Source: GCA-2733415 sp964608925 (GTDB lineage Bacteria; Bacteroidota; Bacteroidia; Flavobacteriales; Flavobacteriaceae). From it: a DNA stretch of 11,098 nucleotides. The DNA lies in NCBI GenBank assembly GCA_964608925.1, contig CAZSQD010000065.1, forward strand, positions 1 through 11,098, written 5' to 3'. Made by a program: the position numbers and the translations under genes. The notes under the pieces were generated by a model, which saw only the letters and a program-made list of their open reading frames with translations, did not search any database and was not told where the DNA came from. Below, one piece after another: positions 7,392 to 11,098 of this stretch (its first letter is position 1; every line of letters begins with the position of its first letter).

Positions 7392-7481
7392 AATTGTTGT
7401 TTTTTATATTAAGTTTAAAATCATGCAAAGAAAAAAAAACGGAGTTACCAAAATATAGAGGTATAAATACAAGATAATCAG

Positions 7482-7501
7482 CTAAATATACCCATATTTA
7501 G
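7482..7501. repeat. Perfect 8-base inverted repeat upstream of the lipoprotein gene
   Basis: CTAAATAT (7482-7489) and ATATTTAG (7494-7501) flank ACCC. It lies about 90-110 bases upstream of the lipoprotein start codon and is followed by GGGATGGGG. The position suits an operator or activator site, but no regulator can be named and short AT-rich dyads also occur by chance. Confidence 0.4.
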
Positions 7502-7578
7502 GGATGGGGATTTGAAAAAAATGGAAAACATTTATTAAGTAGAAAAGAACGAAAAGGAAATAGCGATTGGTAAAAAAA

Positions 7579-7617
7579 AACCAGAAACTGAAAACTCACA
7601 ACTGGGAAATGAAAAAT
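7579..7617. repeat. Degenerate 7-base repeat tract, first block (AACTnnn)
   Basis: Units start at 7579, 7586, 7593, 7600, 7607 and 7614, with the four-base cores AACC, AACT, AACT, AACT, AAAT, AAAT. The spacing is exactly seven throughout while the last three bases vary. On the minus strand the core reads AGTT. Confidence 0.65.
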
Positions 7618-7618
7618 G

Positions 7619-7637
7619 TTCTTCCCAAAGGGAAGAA
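7619..7637. repeat. Strong hairpin, 8-base-pair stem with 3-base loop
   Basis: TTCTTCCC (7619-7626) pairs perfectly with GGGAAGAA (7630-7637) across AAA. It sits between the two repeat tracts, about 90 bases downstream of the mtaB stop on the minus strand. There it is followed by CATTTTTC rather than a clean T run. It could be an imperfect terminator or 3' stabiliser for mtaB, or a remnant of a palindromic intergenic repeat. Confidence 0.5.
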
Positions 7638-7670
7638 ACTAATGCCTGAATAATTAAAAAAAACTCAACT

Positions 7671-7728
7671 AACTGATAACTGGCAACTCACAACCGACAT
7701 CTCCGCAAACCATAAACTTTCAACTTTT
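7671..7728. repeat. Degenerate 7-base repeat tract, second block (AACTnnn)
   Basis: Units start at 7671, 7678, 7685, 7692 and 7699 (cores AACT, AACT, AACT, AACC, ATCT); after a two-base phase slip they resume at 7708, 7715 and 7722 (AACC, AACT, AACT). The last unit ends at 7728, immediately before the mtaB stop codon at 7729-7731. The core and period match the first block. Confidence 0.65.
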
Positions 7729-9054
7729 CTACTCTATAAACTCAAACCGTACCAAACCATCATCATCAATAGTGGTTAATTGTACTTGGTGTAATGTATT
7801 TACTAATTCAGGATTCCACGGTGTTTTTACTTTTACGTAATTTTCAGTAAACCCTTGTATGTACCCTTCCTTATTTTCATCTTCAAACAAAACTGTACGT
7901 GAACTCCCTAACTGACTTTCATAAAAAGCTCTACGTTTTTTAACAGATAAACCTCTTAGCATTTTACTACGCTTTTTACGCACACTAATTGGTACTACTC
8001 CAGTCATTGTAACCGCTTCGGTATTTTCTCTTTCAGAATACGTGAATACATGTAAATAAGATATGGGTAACTCTGATAATAAATTATACGTTGTTAAAAA
8101 CTCTTCATCTGTTTCTCCTGGAAAACCAACAATAACGTCTACTCCAATACACGCATGCGGGAGTACTGTTTTAATTTTTGTTACTCTACCAATATAGGTT
8201 TGCGTTAAATACCTACGCTTCATTAATTTTAGTAAGGTGTCAGAACCTGACTGTAACGGAATGTGAAAATGTGGCACAAAATTATCCGAATTAGCTACAA
8301 AATCTATTGTTTCATCAGTTAACAAATTAGGCTCTATGGATGAGATACGCACTCTATGAATGCCTTCCACTTTATTTAATGCTTGTACCAATTCAAAAAA
8401 AGTATGTTCGTGTTTTTTGTTTCCAAATTCACCTTTACCATAATCGCCAATATTTACTCCTGTAAGCACAATTTCTTTAATTCCTTTTTCTGAAATTTCT
8501 TTCGCATTTTGCATAATCTGCTCCAAAGTAGCACTACGTGATATCCCTCTTGCTAATGGTATGGTACAATAAGTGCATTTATAATCGCACCCATCTTGCA
8601 CTTTTAAAAACGCACGCGTACGGTCGCCAATGGAGTAGCTACCTACATAAAAATTGGCATCTTCAATTTCACAAGCATGTACTTCTCCTTGATCATTTTT
8701 TGATAAATCGTTTAAATAACTGGTTAATTTAAATTTCTCGGTAGCGCCTAATACTAAATCTACTCCGTTTACATCTGCTAATTCGGTAGGTTTTAATTGT
8801 GCATAACAACCAATTGCCGCCACAAAAGCATCTGGGTTTACTTTTTGTGCTTGCTTAACAATAGTTTTAAATTTTTTATCGGCATTTTCAGTAACCGAGC
8901 AGGTGTTTATAACATAAATATCAGCATGTTCACTAAAATCAACGCGGTTAAAACCTTCATTTGCAAAATCTCTTGCAATGGTAGAGGTTTCGGAAAAATT
9001 TAATTTACAACCTAATGTGTAAAACGCTACTTTTTTTTGTGAATTCATTATCAT
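7729..9054 (-). CDS. mtaB: tRNA (N6-L-threonylcarbamoyladenosine(37)-C2)-methylthiotransferase
   Basis: This 441-residue cytoplasmic radical-SAM enzyme adds a methylthio group to t6A at position 37 of ANN-decoding tRNAs, giving ms2t6A. Three domains are visible. The N-terminal MTTase domain (about 8-130) has the cluster cysteines Cys16 (TLGCKLNFSE), Cys52 (NTCSVT) and Cys83 (IGCYAQ). The radical-SAM core has Cys156, Cys160 and Cys163 in DGCDYKCTYC and continues through GVNIGDYG and FHIPLQSGS. A C-terminal TRAM-like RNA-binding domain covers about 376-440. TLGCKLN and the CTIPLARG stretch point to MtaB rather than MiaB or RimO. The start is ambiguous between Met1 (9054) and Met3 (9048), and family N-termini would favour the shorter form. 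A TAAATTTG box lies just upstream. Length and motifs are intact. Confidence 0.94.
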   Translation of the reverse strand: MIMNSQKKVAFYTLGCKLNFSETSTIARDFANEGFNRVDFSEHADIYVINTCSVTENADKKFKTIVKQAQKVNPDAFVAAIGCYAQLKPTELADVNGVDLVLGATEKFKLTSYLNDLSKNDQGEVHACEIEDANFYVGSYSIGDRTRAFLKVQDGCDYKCTYCTIPLARGISRSATLEQIMQNAKEISEKGIKEIVLTGVNIGDYGKGEFGNKKHEHTFFELVQALNKVEGIHRVRISSIEPNLLTDETIDFVANSDNFVPHFHIPLQSGSDTLLKLMKRRYLTQTYIGRVTKIKTVLPHACIGVDVIVGFPGETDEEFLTTYNLLSELPISYLHVFTYSERENTEAVTMTGVVPISVRKKRSKMLRGLSVKKRRAFYESQLGSSRTVLFEDENKEGYIQGFTENYVKVKTPWNPELVNTLHQVQLTTIDDDGLVRFEFIE

Positions 9055-9071
9055 CGTATTTAATCGCGGGG

Positions 9072-9079
9072 CAAATTTA
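9072..9079 (-). promoter_or_regulatory. Candidate -7 promoter box for mtaB
   Basis: Read on the minus strand the sequence is TAAATTTG, an exact match to the Bacteroidetes TAnnTTTG element, followed by a locally GC-rich CCCCGCG. Transcription would begin near 9065, only about 10-17 bases before the candidate start codons. No TTG is present at the expected -33 distance, which lowers confidence. Confidence 0.42.
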
Positions 9080-9128
9080 AGATAAATAGTTTATTTATTC
9101 GTTTATTTGTTACTGCTAATTACTGCTT

Positions 9129-9629
9129 ATGATTTTTGAAACGGAACGCTTACAGGTTAGAAAATTAAAAACTTCGGATATTAATCCGTTTCATGAAATG
9201 CACGCCAATAAAAAGGTGATGATTTATACGGATAGTGGTATAAAAACCTATGCAGAAGATGTGTTAGATTTGGCAGATTGCATTTCAAAATACGCACAAC
9301 CAAATAACCGATTTTGGGTATGGGCAGTAATTAGAAAAGAGGATGATGCTTTTTTAGGTACGGTGGCGCTTATTGATTATGACGAAATTAATGAGGAAGT
9401 AGGTTTCCGTTTTTTAGAAAAATACTGGAGCAATGGTTACGGTTTTGAAGTACTTGACGGTCTTTTAAAATATGCAAAATCTAAAAACTATAAAACATTA
9501 ATTGGTGAGGTTTATGCTAAAAACATAGCTTCGGAAAAAATTCTTAAAAAATCAGGGTTCATCTTGCAAAAAGAAGAAATTTGTAAAAACACAGGTTTTT
9601 TGGATCGTTTGTATCAAATTAATTTATAA
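9129..9629 (+). CDS. GNAT-family N-acetyltransferase (RimJ/RimL-like)
   Basis: This 166-residue cytoplasmic protein has the layout of the RimJ/RimL branch of GNAT acetyltransferases. It starts with FETERLQVRKLKTSDI, the typical first strand and helix. A central strand EVGFRFLEKYWSNGYGFEV (90-108) carries the acetyl-CoA pyrophosphate loop; WSNGYGFE corresponds to the common WGKGYATE. VYAKNIASEKILKKSGF (128-144) is the typical N-x-x-S-x-x-x-L-x-K-x-G-F helix and strand. The family transfers acetyl groups from acetyl-CoA to amines on proteins or small molecules; the substrate here cannot be predicted. The length is normal. The following substrate-binding lipoprotein gene starts 3 bases after the stop, so they are probably co-transcribed, although no functional link is evident. 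The ATG at 9129 directly follows a 10-base direct repeat. Confidence 0.87.
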   Translation: MIFETERLQVRKLKTSDINPFHEMHANKKVMIYTDSGIKTYAEDVLDLADCISKYAQPNNRFWVWAVIRKEDDAFLGTVALIDYDEINEEVGFRFLEKYWSNGYGFEVLDGLLKYAKSKNYKTLIGEVYAKNIASEKILKKSGFILQKEEICKNTGFLDRLYQINL

Positions 9630-9632
9630 AAA

Positions 9633-11098
9633 TTGAAGCAATACACGCACATATTATATTTAAAATTCATTACTTTTTTAGGTTTTACAGTACTACTATT
9701 TTCTTGTAGTAAAACGCAATCAAAATATACTGATGCGGATGTGTTTAGATATAACGAATACAAAAATATTAGCAGTTTAGATCCTGCTTTTTCAAAAGAC
9801 AAAGCAAATATTTGGGCATGTAACCAAATCTTTAATGGTTTGGTACAATTGGATGACAATCTTAATATTCAACCCGATATTGCAAAAAGTTGGCATATTA
9901 GTGATGATGCTAAAACGTATACATTTACGTTAAGAAAAGATGTTTTTTTTCATGAACATAAAATTTTTAAAGGAAAAAGGCAAGCAACCGCACTAGATTT
10001 TAAATATTCTTTAAACCGTTTATTAGATGATAAAGTAGCTTCACCAGGTAGATGGGTTTTACAGCAAGTAGCACATTTTAAAGCCATTGACAATTTTACT
10101 TTTCAAATAACATTAAAACAACCTTTCCCTGCATTTTTAGGGTTATTAACCATGAAATACTGCTCCGTAGTACCCAAAGAAATTATTGATTTTTATGGAA
10201 CTAATTTTAGAGCAAACCCTATTGGTACAGGTCCTTTTTATTTTAAACGGTGGGAAGAAAATACCAAATTGGTATTTAGAAAAAACAAATATTATTATGA
10301 AACGGATGCTAACGGAAAACAACTACCCTACTTAGAAGCGGTTGCTATTAGTTTTTTAACCGATAAACAAAGTGAGTTTTTACAATTTGCTCAAGGAAAA
10401 TTTGATTTTATATCTGGCTTAGCACCTTCTTATAAAGATGAATTATTAACTGCAGATGGGAAATTACGTAACAAATACAAAGCTACCGTAAACATGGTTT
10501 CTGGTGATTATTTAAACACTGAATATTTGGGGTTTTATATGGAAACCAATCAACCAGAAATACAGAGTGTGTTAATCCGTAAAGCGGTAAACTATGGTTT
10601 TGATAGGCAAAAAATGATTACCTATTTACGCAACGGTATTGGCACTCCTGCCGTAAATGGTTTTATACCTAAAGGATTGCCCTCTTTTAATAATCAAAAA
10701 GGGTATGATTACCAGCCTAAAAAAGCAATTGCTTTAATTAATCAGTTTAAAAAAGAAACAGGAATTTCAAATCCGAAAATTACTATTGCTACCAATAGTT
10801 TATATGTTGATTTGTGTGAATACATACAACGTGAATTAGAAAAAATAGGGTTATCCGTAAAAATTGACTTACTAACCTCCTCTACCCTACGTGAAGAAAA
10901 AGCAACGGGTAAACTACCTTTATTTAGAGCCAGCTGGATTGCTGATTATCCTGATGCCGAGAATTATTTATCGTTATTTTATAGTAAAAATTTCACTCCT
11001 AACGGTCCAAATTATACGCATTTTAAAAATAGGGAATATGATATTTTATATGAAACGGCATTAAAAGAAACAGCTCTTAATATCCGACACCAATATTA
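9633..11098 (+). CDS. Peptide/nickel-type ABC transporter substrate-binding lipoprotein (SBP family 5), C-terminus cut off
   Basis: At least 488 residues are encoded, open to the right edge. The only start that keeps the signal sequence is TTG 9633; the frame is closed upstream by the preceding gene's stop at 9627-9629, and no ATG comes before the lipobox. The N-terminus has a hydrophobic stretch ending in LLFSC, with the lipidated Cys at residue 25. The mature part fits solute-binding protein family 5 (OppA/DppA-like): SLDPAFSKDKANIWACNQIF (48-67), LNIQPDIAKSW (77-87), FTLRKDVFFH (98-107), NPIGTGPFYFKRW (195-207), and VLIRKAVNYGFDRQKMI (313-329). Such proteins deliver oligopeptides or related solutes to an inner-membrane permease, which is not in the window. 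The post-cysteine SKTQ is not the acidic surface-export signal, so a periplasm-facing lipoprotein is likelier. Confidence 0.92.
   Translation, partial: MKQYTHILYLKFITFLGFTVLLFSCSKTQSKYTDADVFRYNEYKNISSLDPAFSKDKANIWACNQIFNGLVQLDDNLNIQPDIAKSWHISDDAKTYTFTLRKDVFFHEHKIFKGKRQATALDFKYSLNRLLDDKVASPGRWVLQQVAHFKAIDNFTFQITLKQPFPAFLGLLTMKYCSVVPKEIIDFYGTNFRANPIGTGPFYFKRWEENTKLVFRKNKYYYETDANGKQLPYLEAVAISFLTDKQSEFLQFAQGKFDFISGLAPSYKDELLTADGKLRNKYKATVNMVSGDYLNTEYLGFYMETNQPEIQSVLIRKAVNYGFDRQKMITYLRNGIGTPAVNGFIPKGLPSFNNQKGYDYQPKKAIALINQFKKETGISNPKITIATNSLYVDLCEYIQRELEKIGLSVKIDLLTSSTLREEKATGKLPLFRASWIADYPDAENYLSLFYSKNFTPNGPNYTHFKNREYDILYETALKETALNIRHQY

Larger units (their letters stand above)
7392..7728. other. 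337-base intergenic region between mtaB and the lipoprotein gene
   Basis: No credible gene is present in either direction. From left to right it contains an A/T-rich leader for the lipoprotein gene, an inverted repeat at 7482-7501, a purine-rich stretch (about 7510-7580), a first 7-base repeat tract, a strong short hairpin (7619-7637), and a second 7-base repeat tract that reaches the stop codon of mtaB. I found no convincing complete promoter for the lipoprotein gene. TTTCTTTG (minus strand, 7433-7426) is one base off the -7 consensus but has its nearest TTG only 15 bases away. Confidence 0.8.

Noticed and set aside
8538..9003. Two short plus-strand open frames inside mtaB
   Set aside because: Both are antisense to the cysteine motifs of MtaB, which are intact; no independent coding signal was seen.
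9102..9109. Possible -7 box for the GNAT gene (TTTATTTG)
   Set aside because: It has one mismatch at the important A and no TTG at the expected upstream distance.
9614..9859. 81-codon minus-strand open frame
   Set aside because: It covers the GNAT end and the lipoprotein start on the opposite strand. The plus-strand reading gives a lipobox and substrate-binding-protein motifs, so this one is a shadow.
1..11098. Defence island, mobile element, biosynthetic cluster or other dedicated novel system
   Set aside because: The genes are mostly housekeeping or common envelope and transport families. No integrase, transposase, toxin-antitoxin pair, CRISPR repeat, tRNA or compositional break was seen.

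Overview
The window is AT-rich bacterial chromosome that reads as Bacteroidetes, most likely family Flavobacteriaceae. Supporting signs are a type 9 secretion (T9SS) sorting domain on a secreted protein, a lipoprotein whose mature end is CGSDDD (the acidic export signal described for this phylum), TAnnTTTG-type -7 promoter boxes, weak Shine-Dalgarno sequences, and flavobacterial versions of MtaB, AroQ and PssA. The genus cannot be told from the sequence. No mobile element, phage gene, CRISPR array, tRNA or rRNA is visible. Most of the window is ordinary core chromosome; the less ordinary parts are noted below.

Layout. (1) Positions 1-1206, minus strand: phosphatidylserine synthase PssA, followed with no spacer by a membrane-anchored GH25 muramidase-like protein that runs off the left edge. 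(2) Positions 1207-1449: divergent intergenic region with a candidate promoter and a long imperfect hairpin ahead of a plus-strand LOG-family (TIGR00730) nucleoside-monophosphate phosphoribohydrolase, which ends at a clear intrinsic terminator (2150-2197). (3) Positions 2225-6300, plus strand: a two-gene unit of a T9SS-exported endonuclease/exonuclease/phosphatase-fold protein and, overlapping it by 4 bases through a TTG start, a 939-residue exported protein. The latter has an M1-peptidase-like front half without recognisable zinc ligands and a beta-rich, probably outer-membrane-barrel back half. (4) Positions 6370-9054, minus strand: aroQ, a small surface-type lipoprotein with its own terminator, and mtaB, separated by two intergenic stretches of degenerate 7-base repeats. 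(5) Positions 9129-11098, plus strand: a GNAT acetyltransferase followed 3 bases later by a TTG-started lipoprotein that is a family 5 (peptide/nickel-type) ABC-transporter substrate-binding protein, cut by the right edge.

How the parts relate. PssA makes phosphatidylserine, the precursor of phosphatidylethanolamine; the linked GH25 protein would act on peptidoglycan, so the left operon looks like envelope maintenance. The nuclease/M1-like pair are both exported and translationally coupled, which suggests a joint surface function, but no substrate can be named. AroQ (shikimate pathway) and MtaB (tRNA ms2t6A37 modification) are housekeeping genes. The most unusual non-coding signal is a 7-base periodicity in two intergenic regions (AATTnnn at 6807-6848, AACTnnn at 7579-7617 and 7671-7728).
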